Notes under the pieces: model-generated
What the model was told of the DNA's origin: nothing
The model's database searches: none
The model's input: the letters and a program-made list of their open reading frames with translations, nothing else
Translations under genes and position numbers: made by a program
DNA from: Allobosea lupini
GTDB lineage: Bacteria; Pseudomonadota; Alphaproteobacteria; Rhizobiales; Beijerinckiaceae
Assembly: GCF_900109525.1 (NCBI RefSeq)
Contig: NZ_FOAN01000005.1
Span: 62,001-126,000 of the forward strand
Direction: 5' to 3'
Length of the DNA: 64,000 bases
Shown: one piece after another, positions 52,611 to 64,000 of the stretch
Position numbering within the stretch: position 1 is the stretch's first letter
How the letters are laid out: every line of letters begins with the position of its first letter

Positions 52611-53090
52611 GTGGCCAGGCTCGACACCTTCGATCTGCGCATTCTCGCCCTGCTGCAGCAGGATGCGAGCCAACCGCTGGCGGAGATCGCGGCGGCGGTC
52701 GGACTGTCGCCGACACCATGCTGGCGGCGCATCCAGAAGCTGGAAGAGGCGGGCCATATCAGGCGGCGCGTCGCGCTGCTCGATCGCACCAAGCTGAAGG
52801 CCGGCGTCACCGTCTTCATCGCGGTGAAGACGGCGCGCCATACGATGGAATGGCTGGAGCGCTTCCACGCCGCCGTGCACGACCTGCCCGAGATCGTCGA
52901 CTTCTATCGGATGAGCGGCGATATCGACTATCTGCTCAAGGCCTATGTCTCGGATATCTCCGCCTATGATGCACTCTACAAGAAGCTGATCTCGCGCATC
53001 GAGCTCAGCGACGTCACCTCCATGTTCGCCATGGAAGAGCTGAAGTCGACCACGGCGATCCCCCTCGGCTTCGCCGCCGAGGAGCCGTAA
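52611..53090 (+). CDS. Lrp/AsnC family transcriptional regulator
   Basis: A 159-residue regulator. HTH: LDTFDLRILALLQQDASQPLAEIAAAVGLSPTPCWRRIQKLEEAGHIRRRVALLD. RAM ligand domain: VTVFIAVKTARHTMEWLERFHAAVHDLPEIVDFYRMSGDIDYLLKAYVSDISAYDALYKKLI. GTG start with GAGGAG 11 bases upstream. It probably controls the divergent cysteine dioxygenase gene, perhaps in response to cysteine. Confidence 0.94.
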   Translation: MARLDTFDLRILALLQQDASQPLAEIAAAVGLSPTPCWRRIQKLEEAGHIRRRVALLDRTKLKAGVTVFIAVKTARHTMEWLERFHAAVHDLPEIVDFYRMSGDIDYLLKAYVSDISAYDALYKKLISRIELSDVTSMFAMEELKSTTAIPLGFAAEEP

Positions 53091-53094
53091 CGGA

Positions 53095-55167
<2,073 letters not shown>

Positions 55168-55343
55168 GCGATCTCCACCCTGTCCTGCTCGCAGCGCAAC
55201 CGCACCGCTGAATTAGTTGAAACTTAAAATAATGACGGGAGCCCCGCAATGCCGCGAGCCTAAGGGCTTCCTTGACCGGCGCAAGCGGCTCCCCCATCGT
55301 CTGCCGCCCGTTTCCGGCGGGAAGGACATTCGAGAAGGTTTGC

Positions 55344-56096
55344 ATGACCGAGACCGTTCTGAGCGAGACCCCGGCCGAGGGCGTCAGGCAGATCACCATG
55401 AACCGGCCCGATCGGCGCAATGCGCTCGACCGCGCCACCTATCAGGGGCTGATCGACGCGCTTGCCGCCGCTGATGCCGACGCCTCGGTGCGCGCCGTCG
55501 TGCTCACTGGCGCCGGCGGCTGCTTCACCAGCGGCAACGACATCAAGGATTTTGCCGCGGCTGCCGCGACCGGCGTCGGCGCCGAGATCGCCATCGACTT
55601 CCTGACCGCGATCTCGACGGCCAAGAAGCCGATTGTCGCTGCGGCGGAAGGCTTCGCCGTCGGCATCGGCACCACCATGCTGCTGCATTGCGATCTCGCT
55701 TTCGCCGGACGCAGCGCCAGTTTCCGCATGCCCTTCGTCAGCCTCGGCCTCTGCCCGGAAGGCGGCTCGAGCTATCTCCTGCCGCTGATCGCCGGCAGCA
55801 AGCGCGCCGCCGAATTGCTGATGCTGGGCGAGCCCTTCGGGCCTGAGGTCGCGCAGGACGCCGGCCTGATCAACGGCGTCACCGACGAAGGCGGCGCGCT
55901 GGCGGCCGCGCTTGAGAAGGCCAGGGCGCTGGCGGCGCTGCCGCCACAATCGGTCGCGCTGACCAAGTCGTTGCTGAAGCGCGGCAGCGCCGCCGCCGTG
56001 GCCGAGACGATCGGCACCGAGGCACGCCATTTCGGCGAGCGCCTGAAATCGGCCGAGGCACAGGCCGCCTTCCTGGCCTTCCTGACCAAGCGCTGA
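55344..56096 (+). CDS. Enoyl-CoA hydratase/isomerase family protein
   Basis: A 250-residue crotonase-fold protein. It has [40 protein letters not shown] (first oxyanion strand), [24 protein letters not shown] (second), and [16 protein letters not shown]. The Glu at the first catalytic position of true hydratases is not obvious, and [16 protein letters not shown] keeps the second. It may act as an isomerase or a hydratase. ATG 55344 has AAGG upstream. It faces away from the FadJ-like gene. Confidence 0.9.
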   Translation: MTETVLSETPAEGVRQITMNRPDRRNALDRATYQGLIDALAAADADASVRAVVLTGAGGCFTSGNDIKDFAAAAATGVGAEIAIDFLTAISTAKKPIVAAAEGFAVGIGTTMLLHCDLAFAGRSASFRMPFVSLGLCPEGGSSYLLPLIAGSKRAAELLMLGEPFGPEVAQDAGLINGVTDEGGALAAALEKARALAALPPQSVALTKSLLKRGSAAAVAETIGTEARHFGERLKSAEAQAAFLAFLTKR

Positions 56097-56202
56097 CGGC
56101 GCGCGACGACGGCGCCAATCTGTCGCGCCGTTGTCGCGGGAATCGCGGAACTTCCTGCTCCTCGTCACGTTGACGCGCGTCGGCAATCGCAAGGAGCAGG
56201 AT

Positions 56203-57009
56203 GTGAAGCTGAAGGTCGTCGCCACACTGGTCTATCGCTTCGACCATGAAACGCCGGTGATCGTCGCGATCGAGCCGGCGCGGTCCCCGGATCAGACCAT
56301 CGTTTCGGAGCAACTGCTGATCGACCAGCCCGCCGAGTTGATCCGGGACCTGGATGCGGACACCGGCATGCGCCGCTTCCGCGGGGTGCTGTCGGGCCAG
56401 GTCTCGATCCAGTATCAGGGCACGATCGACAACGGCACACGCCGCCTGCTGCACGCCGATGCGCGCCAGCACGCTTGGGCCGAACTGCCGGCAGAGGTGC
56501 TGCCCTATCTGTTGCCGAGCCGCTTCTGCCCCTCCGACAACCTGATGCGCTTCGCCCAGCGCGAGTTCAGCGACATCGAGGCCGGCGGCGCCAAGGTGCT
56601 CGCCGTGGTCGACTGGCTGCAGGAGCACGTCGATTACATCCACGGCGTCAGCAACGCCCAGACCACGGCCGAGCAGACCTTCATCGACCGCGCCGGCGTC
56701 TGCCGCGACTTCAGCCATCTCGCCATCGCGCTCTGCCGTGCGCTCAATCTGCCGGCCCGCGCCGTCAGCGTCTATGCAGCCGATCTCGCTCCGCCGGACT
56801 TCCACGCCGTCTTCGAGGTCTATCTCGACGGCCAATGGTGGCTGGTCGATCCGACGCGGCTGGCACCGGTCGACGGCATGGTCCGCATCGCGGCTGGGCG
56901 CGACGCGGCCGACATCGCCTTCCTGACCAGCGGCAATTTCTGCCAGTGCCTCAACCAGTGGGTCGAGGTCAGCCGCATGGAGGACAGCGAGCCGGCGCAG
57001 GCGGCCTGA
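56203..57009 (+). CDS. Transglutaminase-like domain protein
   Basis: A 268-residue protein. The N-terminal beta domain (VATLVYRFDHETPVIVAIEPA) is typical of bacterial transglutaminase-like proteins. The catalytic set is seen as Cys in DRAGVCRDFSHLAIALCRAL, His in DFHAVFEVYL and Asp in WWLVDPTRLAP. These folds are proteases, peptide ligases or amidases and the target is unknown. GTG 56203 with AAGGAGC 5 bases upstream decides the start. It converges with sitD, 2 bp apart. Confidence 0.88.
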   Translation: MKLKVVATLVYRFDHETPVIVAIEPARSPDQTIVSEQLLIDQPAELIRDLDADTGMRRFRGVLSGQVSIQYQGTIDNGTRRLLHADARQHAWAELPAEVLPYLLPSRFCPSDNLMRFAQREFSDIEAGGAKVLAVVDWLQEHVDYIHGVSNAQTTAEQTFIDRAGVCRDFSHLAIALCRALNLPARAVSVYAADLAPPDFHAVFEVYLDGQWWLVDPTRLAPVDGMVRIAAGRDAADIAFLTSGNFCQCLNQWVEVSRMEDSEPAQAA

Positions 57010-57011
57010 GC

Positions 57012-57857
57012 TCAGGCAGCCGCCATCCGCCGCCGTCCGGCGCGCCACAGGCTGTGCGCCAACGCCGCCAGGAAGAGAACCGCCTGCACCACGACGATGC
57101 ACGGCCCGGTCGCGACATCGAGATGGAAGCTCAGGATCGTGCCGAAGACGCTCGACGTCACCGCCGCCGCGATCGCGGTCAGGAGCATCAGGTCGAAGCG
57201 GCGCGTCGTCAGGAAGCCGATCGCGCCGGGCGCGACCAGCATGGCGACGACCAGGATGATGCCGACCGCCTTGAGCGCGGCGACGATGGTCAGCGCCAGC
57301 ATGGCGAGCAGGCCGAAATGCAGTGCCCTGACAGGCAGGCCGATCGCCCGCGCATGCGCCGGGTCGAAGGCGTGCAGCAGGAAGTCGCGTCGTTTGACGA
57401 GCATGAAGCCGGCGACCGGCAAGGCGATCAGCGCCGTTTCGGCGATGTCGCCCCAGGTCACGCCCAGCATATTGCCGAACAGGATGTGCATGAGGTGCTG
57501 GTCGCTGTCGACCTTGACGAAGAGCACGAGGCCGAGCGCAAACATGCCGGAGAAGACGATGCCCATCACCGTGTCCTCCTTCACCCGGCTGTTCTCCTTG
57601 AGATAGCCGATGCCGAAGGCGCAGGTGAGGCTCGCCGCGAAGGCGCCGATGGCGAGCGGCAGGCTCGCGATATGGGCGAGCACGATGCCGGGCAGAACCG
57701 CATGCGAGACCGCATCGCCCATCAGCGACCAGCCCTTGAGGACGAGTAAGCAGGACAGCACGGCACAGACGAGGCCGACCATCACCGCGACCGCGAGGCC
57801 GCGCAGCATGAACTCGTGCGCAAAGGGCGCGAGCAGCCAGGTTTGAACGAGGCTCAT
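57012..57857 (-). CDS. sitD: Manganese/iron ABC transporter permease
   Basis: A 281-residue inner-membrane permease of the metal-ion ABC-3 family, last in sitABCD. Helices include FMLRGLAVAVMVGLVCAVLSCLLVLKGWSLMGDAVSHAVLPGI (family signature), GMFALGLVLFVKV, and VGIILVVAMLVAPGAIGFLL-like text. It overlaps sitC by 4 bp (TCAT, i.e. ATGA). It partners SitC as heterodimer. Confidence 0.93.
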   Translation of the reverse strand: MSLVQTWLLAPFAHEFMLRGLAVAVMVGLVCAVLSCLLVLKGWSLMGDAVSHAVLPGIVLAHIASLPLAIGAFAASLTCAFGIGYLKENSRVKEDTVMGIVFSGMFALGLVLFVKVDSDQHLMHILFGNMLGVTWGDIAETALIALPVAGFMLVKRRDFLLHAFDPAHARAIGLPVRALHFGLLAMLALTIVAALKAVGIILVVAMLVAPGAIGFLTTRRFDLMLLTAIAAAVTSSVFGTILSFHLDVATGPCIVVVQAVLFLAALAHSLWRAGRRRMAAA

Positions 57858-58705
57858 GCCGGGCCTCCGACGCTGGCGGCCCGGCGCGCGCCAAGGTGGC
57901 CGTGTTTGGGTGCGAACAGGAAGGCGGCGAGGAAGAGCAGCGTCTGGAACACGACGATCAGCCCGCCGGTCGAGCCGTCGAGGAAATAGCTGGCATAGGC
58001 GCCGACCGCCGACGTCACGACGCCCATCGTCACCGCAATCGCGATAAGCAGCCCGAAACGGTCGGTCAGGAGATAGGCGGTCGCGCCGGGTGTCACCACC
58101 ATGGCGATGACGAGGCAGGCGCCGACCGTCTGCAACGCCGCGACCGTGCAGGCCGAGAGCAGCACGAAGAACAGGATCTTCAGCCGTGTCGGCGACAGGC
58201 CGACCGCACGCGCCTGGTTCTCGTCGAAGAAGACCAGCATCAGGTCCTTCCAGCGCAGTAGCAGGATAGCGAGCGAGACGAAGGCGATGATCGCGACCTG
58301 GACGACGTCCTCGTCGGAGATGCCGAGGATGTTGCCGAGCACGATCGACTGGACGTTGACCGAGGTCGGGTTGATCGAGACGATCATCAGGCCGACGGCG
58401 AAGAACGTCGTGAAGACGATGCCGATCACGGCATCCTCGCGCAATTGCGTGCGCACCCTGACCAGCGCCATGGCAAGCGCCGCCAGCAGGCCGGAGAAGA
58501 AGGCGCCGGCGGCGTAGGGAACCTTCAGGAGATAGGCGAGCGCGACGCCAGGTACGATCGCATGCGCCAGCGCGTCGCCCATCAGCGACCAGCCCTTGAG
58601 CATCAGGTAGCAGGACAGGAAGGCGCAGACGCCGCCGACCAGAGCCGAGACCCAGATCGCCTTGACCATGTACTGATAGCCGAAGGGTTCGAGCAGGAGC
58701 TCCAT
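57854..58705 (-). CDS. sitC: Manganese/iron ABC transporter permease
   Basis: A 283-residue permease paralogous to SitD. MVKAIWVSALVGGVCAFLSCYLMLKGWSLMGDALAHAIVPGVALAYLL is the matching signature. The ATG at 58705 shares bases with the sitB stop (TGATG); a GTG at 58708 is also possible. The two permeases distinguish sitABCD from znuABC, which has one. Confidence 0.93.
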   Translation of the reverse strand: MELLLEPFGYQYMVKAIWVSALVGGVCAFLSCYLMLKGWSLMGDALAHAIVPGVALAYLLKVPYAAGAFFSGLLAALAMALVRVRTQLREDAVIGIVFTTFFAVGLMIVSINPTSVNVQSIVLGNILGISDEDVVQVAIIAFVSLAILLLRWKDLMLVFFDENQARAVGLSPTRLKILFFVLLSACTVAALQTVGACLVIAMVVTPGATAYLLTDRFGLLIAIAVTMGVVTSAVGAYASYFLDGSTGGLIVVFQTLLFLAAFLFAPKHGHLGARRAASVGGPA

Positions 58706-59613
58706 CACGGCTGCCCGTCCTTCCTGCCGGCGGCGGGCTTCTCATGATCGCGATCGCCGTAAAAGACGAGCGGGCGCTCGTCGTCGGTGATCACGGTGAC
58801 GCGCCGCTGGTCGGCGTCGGCATGCAGGCTCGCGCCCTCCAGGCGGAAATGCCGGAGCGCGCCGCCGAAGGCCCGCTGCAGATTGTCCTGGGTGAAGGTC
58901 GTCTCGGTCGGCCCGGCCGCGAGCACAGTCTTGTTGACGATCACGACCTGGTCGCAGAAATCCGGGATCGAGCCGAGATTATGGGTCGAGACCAGCATCA
59001 GCCGGCCTTCCGCCCTGAGTTCGCGCATGAGCCCGACGATCTGGTCCTCGGTCTTGACGTCGACACCGGTGAAGGGCTCGTCGAGCAGGATCACCTGCCC
59101 GCCCTGCGCCAGCGCCCGCGCCAGGAAGACGCGCTTGCGCTGGCCGCCGGAGAGTTCGCCGATCTGGCGGCGGCGGAACTCCAGCATGTTGACGCGCTCA
59201 AGCGCCAGCTCGGCCGCTTCGCGGTCCGCCTTACGCGGCATGCGCATGAAGCCCATATGGCCGTAGCGCCCCATCATCACGACGTCGTCGACCAGCACCG
59301 GGAAGGTCCAGTCGACTTCCTCGGCCTGAGGCACATAGGCGACGAGGCCGCGCTTCAGCGCCGCGCGAACCTCCATGCCGGCGATGCTGACCAGCCCCTG
59401 CGCCGGCTTGAGGAAGCCCATCAGCGTCTTGAAGATCGTCGACTTGCCTGAGCCGTTGACGCCGACCAGCGCGCAGATCGTGCCGGGGCCGAGCGCGAAG
59501 GAGGCATCGTTCACCGCGGTGACGCCATTGGCGTAGCGCACGGTGACGCCGCTGACCACGATCGACGGCGTCGCTCCCTGCCCCGGGCGAATCTCGGCGG
59601 TCCGAGGATTCAC
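58705..59613 (-). CDS. sitB: Manganese/iron ABC transporter ATP-binding protein
   Basis: A 302-residue ATPase: Walker [19 protein letters not shown], signature [19 protein letters not shown], Walker [16 protein letters not shown], switch [13 protein letters not shown]. The [25 protein letters not shown]-loop is typical of SitB/MntB. GTG start overlapping the sitA stop (GTGA). Confidence 0.94.
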   Translation of the reverse strand: MNPRTAEIRPGQGATPSIVVSGVTVRYANGVTAVNDASFALGPGTICALVGVNGSGKSTIFKTLMGFLKPAQGLVSIAGMEVRAALKRGLVAYVPQAEEVDWTFPVLVDDVVMMGRYGHMGFMRMPRKADREAAELALERVNMLEFRRRQIGELSGGQRKRVFLARALAQGGQVILLDEPFTGVDVKTEDQIVGLMRELRAEGRLMLVSTHNLGSIPDFCDQVVIVNKTVLAAGPTETTFTQDNLQRAFGGALRHFRLEGASLHADADQRRVTVITDDERPLVFYGDRDHEKPAAGRKDGQP

Positions 59614-60530
59614 TGGCCGAACCCTTTCGCGATGGTATCGACGGTGACTTCGAGCAGCTTGAGATAGGTCGGCACCGCGCCGCGCGCATCGGAGAGCGAG
59701 TCGACATAGAGCACGCCGCCATATTTGGCGCCGGTCTCGCGCGCGACCTGCTTGGCGGCACGGTCCGAAATCGTGCTCTCGCTGAACACGGCCGGAATCT
59801 TGTTCTTGCGGACGAGGTCGATCAGGCGGCGCACCTGCTGCGGCGTGCCCTGCTCGTCGGAGTTGATCGGCCAGAGATAGGCTTCGCGCCAGCCATAGTC
59901 GCGGGTCAGATAGCTGAAGGCGCCCTCGCTCGAGACGAGCCAGCGCTTCTCGGCCGGCACCTTGTCGAGTCGGGCGCGCAGGGGCGCGTCGATCGCCTTG
60001 ATCTGCGTCGCATAGTCGGCGGCGTTCTTGGCATAGGTCGCGGCATTGGCCGGATCCGCGTCGGCCAGCGCCTTGCGGATGTTCTCGACATAGACCAGCG
60101 CGCTCGCCGTCGACATCCAGGCATGCGGATTGGGCTTGCCCTCATAGGGTCCGTCCTTGATGCCCATCGGCGCGATGCCGTCCGTCACCACCGCGCTCCG
60201 AACGTTCTTCACATTGTCGAAGAACTTCTCGAACCAGCGCTCCAGGTTCATGCCGTTCCAGAGCACGAGATCGGCCGATTGTGCCTTCACCACGTCGAGC
60301 GGAGTCGGCTGGTAATCGTGGATCTCTGCTCCCGGCTTGGTGATCGACTCGACGATCGCCGCCGTGCCGGCGACGTTCTGGGCGATGTCCTGGATCACCG
60401 TGAAGGTGGTGACGACGCGCAGCGGCTTGCCCGGCGCGGCCTGTGCCAGGGCGCTACCAGCGAAAACGGCGAGGCCAAGCGTCAGTGTCGTGGCTGCGAC
60501 GAGATCAAGGAAACAGCGGCGCGAGGGCAT
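59610..60530 (-). CDS. sitA: Manganese/iron ABC transporter substrate-binding protein
   Basis: A 306-residue cluster A-I receptor with a signal peptide ([19 protein letters not shown]). Metal ligands: His in EIHDYQPTP, His in NPHAWMS, Glu in [14 protein letters not shown], Asp in [11 protein letters not shown] region. [19 protein letters not shown] is SitA/MntC-type rather than ZnuA, which would have a His-rich loop (absent here). GGAGAG before the ATG. It heads the operon, divergent from mur. Confidence 0.94.
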   Translation of the reverse strand: MPSRRCFLDLVAATTLTLGLAVFAGSALAQAAPGKPLRVVTTFTVIQDIAQNVAGTAAIVESITKPGAEIHDYQPTPLDVVKAQSADLVLWNGMNLERWFEKFFDNVKNVRSAVVTDGIAPMGIKDGPYEGKPNPHAWMSTASALVYVENIRKALADADPANAATYAKNAADYATQIKAIDAPLRARLDKVPAEKRWLVSSEGAFSYLTRDYGWREAYLWPINSDEQGTPQQVRRLIDLVRKNKIPAVFSESTISDRAAKQVARETGAKYGGVLYVDSLSDARGAVPTYLKLLEVTVDTIAKGFGQ

Positions 60531-60569
60531 GGTCTCTCCAATAGCGAACAGGGATTGCTACAACGCTAT

Positions 60570-60631
60570 TGCAAACTATTTGCATCTGTCAACGCAATTG
60601 CAACCCAATTGCGACAAGTCATTTTTGCAAA
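60570..60631. promoter_or_regulatory. Mur/Fur-type operator cluster between sitA and mur
   Basis: TGCAAA-CTA-TTTGCA (60570-60584), CGCAATTG-CAACC-CAATTGCG (60593-60613) and TTTGCAAA (60624-60631). The first resembles the Mur-responsive sequence known upstream of rhizobial sit/mntH genes. Three sites in 62 bp between divergent genes suggest control of both. Confidence 0.7.
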
Positions 60632-60659
60632 TGCGTCTCAGGGTTGCTACCTCTCGCGC

Positions 60660-61115
60660 ATGAAAGGAATCGACCAGCGCGTAACGGAATTCGAGCACCA
60701 GCTCCGCAAGGCGGGCCTGCGCATGACCCAGCAGCGCCGGCTGATCCTGCGGGTCCTGGCCGAGGCCGATGACCATCCCGATGCGAAGGGCATCTTCACC
60801 CGCGCCTTCTTGCACGACCCGACGCTGTCGCTTTCGACCGTGTATCGCACGATGAAGCTGCTGGAGACGCAGGGCGCGATCGAGCGCCATGCCTTCGAGG
60901 ACGGCGTCTCGCGCTACGAGCACGCCGACCAGCAGCACCATGACCATCTGATCGATGTCGAGACCGGCCAGGTCGTCGAATTCTCCTCGCCCGAAATCGA
61001 GGCGCTTCAGGCGAAGATCGCGGCCGAACTTGGCTACGAGATCGTCCGCCACAAGCTCGAACTCTATGGTAGGAAGCTCGGCCGGAAGGGCCGCCGCAAG
61101 CCCGGCGAAGGCTGA
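60660..61115 (+). CDS. mur: Fur family regulator, Mur (manganese uptake regulator) type
   Basis: A 151-residue metal-sensing repressor. Winged helix: LRKAGLRMTQQRRLILRVLAEADDHPDAKGIFTRAFLHDPTLSLSTVYRTMKLLETQGAI. Metal region: YEHADQQHHDHLIDVETGQVVEFSSPEIEALQ. No Cys-x2-Cys structural zinc pair is seen, as in rhizobial Fur/Mur. It is divergent from sitABCD with palindromes between, so it likely represses manganese uptake when Mn is plentiful. Confidence 0.92.
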   Translation: MKGIDQRVTEFEHQLRKAGLRMTQQRRLILRVLAEADDHPDAKGIFTRAFLHDPTLSLSTVYRTMKLLETQGAIERHAFEDGVSRYEHADQQHHDHLIDVETGQVVEFSSPEIEALQAKIAAELGYEIVRHKLELYGRKLGRKGRRKPGEG

Positions 61116-61210
61116 AGCCGGGTTTTGGCGGCAATGAATTTACTGAATCTCAATCGCCACTTCGATAGCTCACGCAACGGCAACTTGCCTGTCGGAAGCG
61201 TGCATTAGCT

Positions 61211-63010
61211 TTGAGTAATCGTTTCGAATTGCCAGCCGCCATTCGCTCGCGCTCGGGCGCCAGCCTCGATACCAAGCTCGTTCTGGGTTGCATGGTCCTG
61301 CTCGCGCTCTCGCTTGCACTGGCGCTCGGCCTGATCACCATTCTCGGCAGCGATTATGTCCGTGCCAGCCGCAATCTCGAGGCGCTGACGCTCTACAGGA
61401 AAGTGCTGACAGCAGCGAACCGGCTCTCGGCCGAACGCGGCCCGATGAACAGCGTGCTCGGCGAGGAGCCGGCGGCGGACGGCCCTGCCGCGCGCAAGCT
61501 CGCCAAATTCCGCACAGTGAGCGATCAGGCCCTGGCCGAGATCACACCCGATGACGGTAATGAGATCACCCGGCGTCTCGTCGATCGCGACAAGCTAGAC
61601 AACGTCCGCACCAGCCTCGCCGCGGCAAGACGCGCAGCGGATCGGCTGAGCGCACGGCCACTGGCCGAGCGCGACACCACCGAGATCCGCAGCGTGATCG
61701 CGGGCATGTTCGGGGTCGTCGAGACGATGCGGCCAGTGGTGCTCGCCGCCATGGCCGAGCTGATGGAACACGACATCTCGCTGACGGGGCATGCCCTGAC
61801 CGGGCTGATGCTTGGCGATCTGCGCGAGTATGCAGGGCGGCTCGGATCCTTTCTCGCCCCGTCGATCGCTGCGCGCCAGCCGCTCTCCGCGACGGCTTAC
61901 GACGAACTCATCCTGACTCATGGGCGCGTCCTGCAGATCTGGCAATCGCTCGAACACCAGCTTGCCCTGCACGTCGACGCGCCCGAGTTGGTCGCCGCCG
62001 TCGGCGAGGCGAGAATCCGTTACTTCCGCGACGGGCTCGATCTCATCGCGCGGCTGAGCGCCGAGGGAAAGACAGGCCACTATTCTGTCACCACCGAACA
62101 GATGACCTTGCAGTACGTTCCGACGATGGCGCCGCTGGAACGCCTGCGTGACGGCTTCCTCGACGATATGCTGGCGCATGCACGGGCCACCCGGGCGAAC
62201 AGCGTCCATTGGCTTCAGTTCGTCGTGGCCTTCACCGTTCTGATCGTCCTCACCAATCTGCTGCTGCTCGTGCTGGCGCGCCGGCGCATCTTCCGCCCGC
62301 TGCTGCAGGCCCGCAACCACATCGTGGCACTCGCCGAGGAACGCAATCTCGACCAGCCGACGCGCGTCAGCAGGCATGGCGGCGAGATTCATGAGCTGTT
62401 CGCGGCCCTTGAATCGCTGCGCCTCAAGCTGCGCGAGCGCCTGCGCCTCACCGAGCGCCTGAAGGTGCAGGCCGAAACCGATGCGCTGACCGGCCTGCTC
62501 AACCGCGGCACGTTCGATCGCCTCGGCCAGGACGACTCCGGCTTCGCCGACCTGCCTGTCGAAACCGGCCTGATCCTGATGGATATCGATCGCTTCAAGC
62601 TGATCAACGACACCTATGGCCACATCGCCGGCGATCAGGTCCTGCGGGCCACTGCGGGGCTCGTGGTGGAAATGGTTCGCAAGAACGACCTCGTCATGCG
62701 CTATGGCGGCGAGGAGTTCGCCATCGTCCTGCCGAGCACCTCCCTGCGCACGCTGGCGCGGATCGCGGAAACGCTGCGCGCGGCGATCGCCGAGCAGGCG
62801 ATCGCGCTCGACGACGGCACCGAAGTGCTCGTCACTGCGAGCTTCGGCGTCGCCACGGGCCGACGCGATGGCCCTGGCTGGAAGATATTGATCGAAGCAG
62901 CCGATCAGGCGCTTTACATGGCCAAGGCCGAGGGCCGAAACCGGGTCGGCGTCGCCGGCGAGCACGGGCTCGCCGGTCAGGTCGTGGCCGATCGGGTCAG
63001 GGCAGCCTGA
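61211..63010 (+). CDS. Membrane-bound diguanylate cyclase (GGDEF)
   Basis: A 599-residue protein making cyclic di-GMP. TM1 at about 23-46 (VLGCMVLLALSLALALGLIT), a large helical periplasmic sensor domain (about 50-330), TM2 at about 335-355 (FVVAFTVLIVLTNLLLLVLA), a HAMP-like linker, then GGDEF: TDALTGLLNRGTFDRL, LILMDIDRFKLINDTYGHIAGDQVL, and active motif RYGGEEFAIVLP near residue 498. No EAL domain. Start TTG 61211, weakly supported by GGAAG 12 bases upstream. Confidence 0.92.
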   Translation: MSNRFELPAAIRSRSGASLDTKLVLGCMVLLALSLALALGLITILGSDYVRASRNLEALTLYRKVLTAANRLSAERGPMNSVLGEEPAADGPAARKLAKFRTVSDQALAEITPDDGNEITRRLVDRDKLDNVRTSLAAARRAADRLSARPLAERDTTEIRSVIAGMFGVVETMRPVVLAAMAELMEHDISLTGHALTGLMLGDLREYAGRLGSFLAPSIAARQPLSATAYDELILTHGRVLQIWQSLEHQLALHVDAPELVAAVGEARIRYFRDGLDLIARLSAEGKTGHYSVTTEQMTLQYVPTMAPLERLRDGFLDDMLAHARATRANSVHWLQFVVAFTVLIVLTNLLLLVLARRRIFRPLLQARNHIVALAEERNLDQPTRVSRHGGEIHELFAALESLRLKLRERLRLTERLKVQAETDALTGLLNRGTFDRLGQDDSGFADLPVETGLILMDIDRFKLINDTYGHIAGDQVLRATAGLVVEMVRKNDLVMRYGGEEFAIVLPSTSLRTLARIAETLRAAIAEQAIALDDGTEVLVTASFGVATGRRDGPGWKILIEAADQALYMAKAEGRNRVGVAGEHGLAGQVVADRVRAA

Positions 63011-63023
63011 GGCCGCCCGAGCC

Positions 63024-64000
<977 letters not shown>

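Noticed and set aside
57012..60530. Identity as znuABC zinc importer
   Set aside because: There are two permeases, no His-rich loop in the binding protein, SitA-type motifs, and a Mur-type regulator with TGCAAA palindromes, all favouring manganese (sitABCD).

Overview
The window is 64 kb of GC-rich, densely coded bacterial chromosome with roughly 63 protein genes and no rRNA, tRNA, phage, IS or CRISPR found by eye. It looks like an alphaproteobacterium of the order Hyphomicrobiales (Rhizobiales), possibly Bosea-like. The clues are class I lysyl-tRNA synthetase, a Mur-type Fur protein divergent from sitABCD, a DUF3422 protein, many GTG/TTG starts, and several families of palindromic intergenic repeats. 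The genus is an inference.

Layout: 0-2.8 kb holds an M20 amidohydrolase, a tyrosine-phosphatase-like protein and a RibD-type reductase. 2.8-9.5 kb holds a strand-orphan terminator, purA, a membrane protein, a secreted S41-like protein, a vapBC pair and prfC. 9.6-16.6 kb holds a chemoreceptor, an ABC-2 exporter pair, a 24-residue membrane microprotein, an Ada-like zinc-site protein, DUF3422 and an L,D-transpeptidase. 16.7-21 kb holds a leftward four-gene operon (alkaline phosphatase, Tat-type protein, ABC ATPase, FtsX-type permease) behind a perfect 17-bp palindrome matching the Zur core. 21-29 kb is miscellaneous: GST, pentapeptide-repeat protein, rnk, metallo-beta-lactamase-fold enzyme, xerC, SDR, and an arsR/AHSA1 operon. 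29.3-34.2 kb is an oligopeptide-type ABC importer plus amidase, without its own ATPases.

34.4-43.3 kb is a uronate catabolic island: a GntR/FCD regulator divergent from uxaC, then kduI, kduD, kdgF, a DctPQM TRAP importer and a uxuB-type fructuronate reductase. The importer would bring in (oligo)uronates. KdgF, KduI and KduD would take unsaturated uronate to KDG, while UxaC and UxuB take glucuronate to mannonate. uxuA, kdgK and kdgA are not in the window.

43.5-49.3 kb holds an orphan family-3 binding protein, a DUF983 protein and a MocR regulator sharing an 8-bp motif, and a taurine/NMT1-type ABC importer. 49.5-57 kb holds lysS, a nitroreductase, a cysteine dioxygenase divergent from an Lrp/AsnC regulator, a FadJ-like fusion, an enoyl-CoA hydratase and a transglutaminase-like protein. 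57-61.1 kb is sitDCBA divergent from mur with Mur-type palindromes between them. The window ends with a GGDEF diguanylate cyclase and the 3' part of acs.

The most interesting features are the putative Zur-controlled alkaline phosphatase/ABC operon, the MocR-DUF983 motif set, the microprotein, and the possible small RNA before purA.
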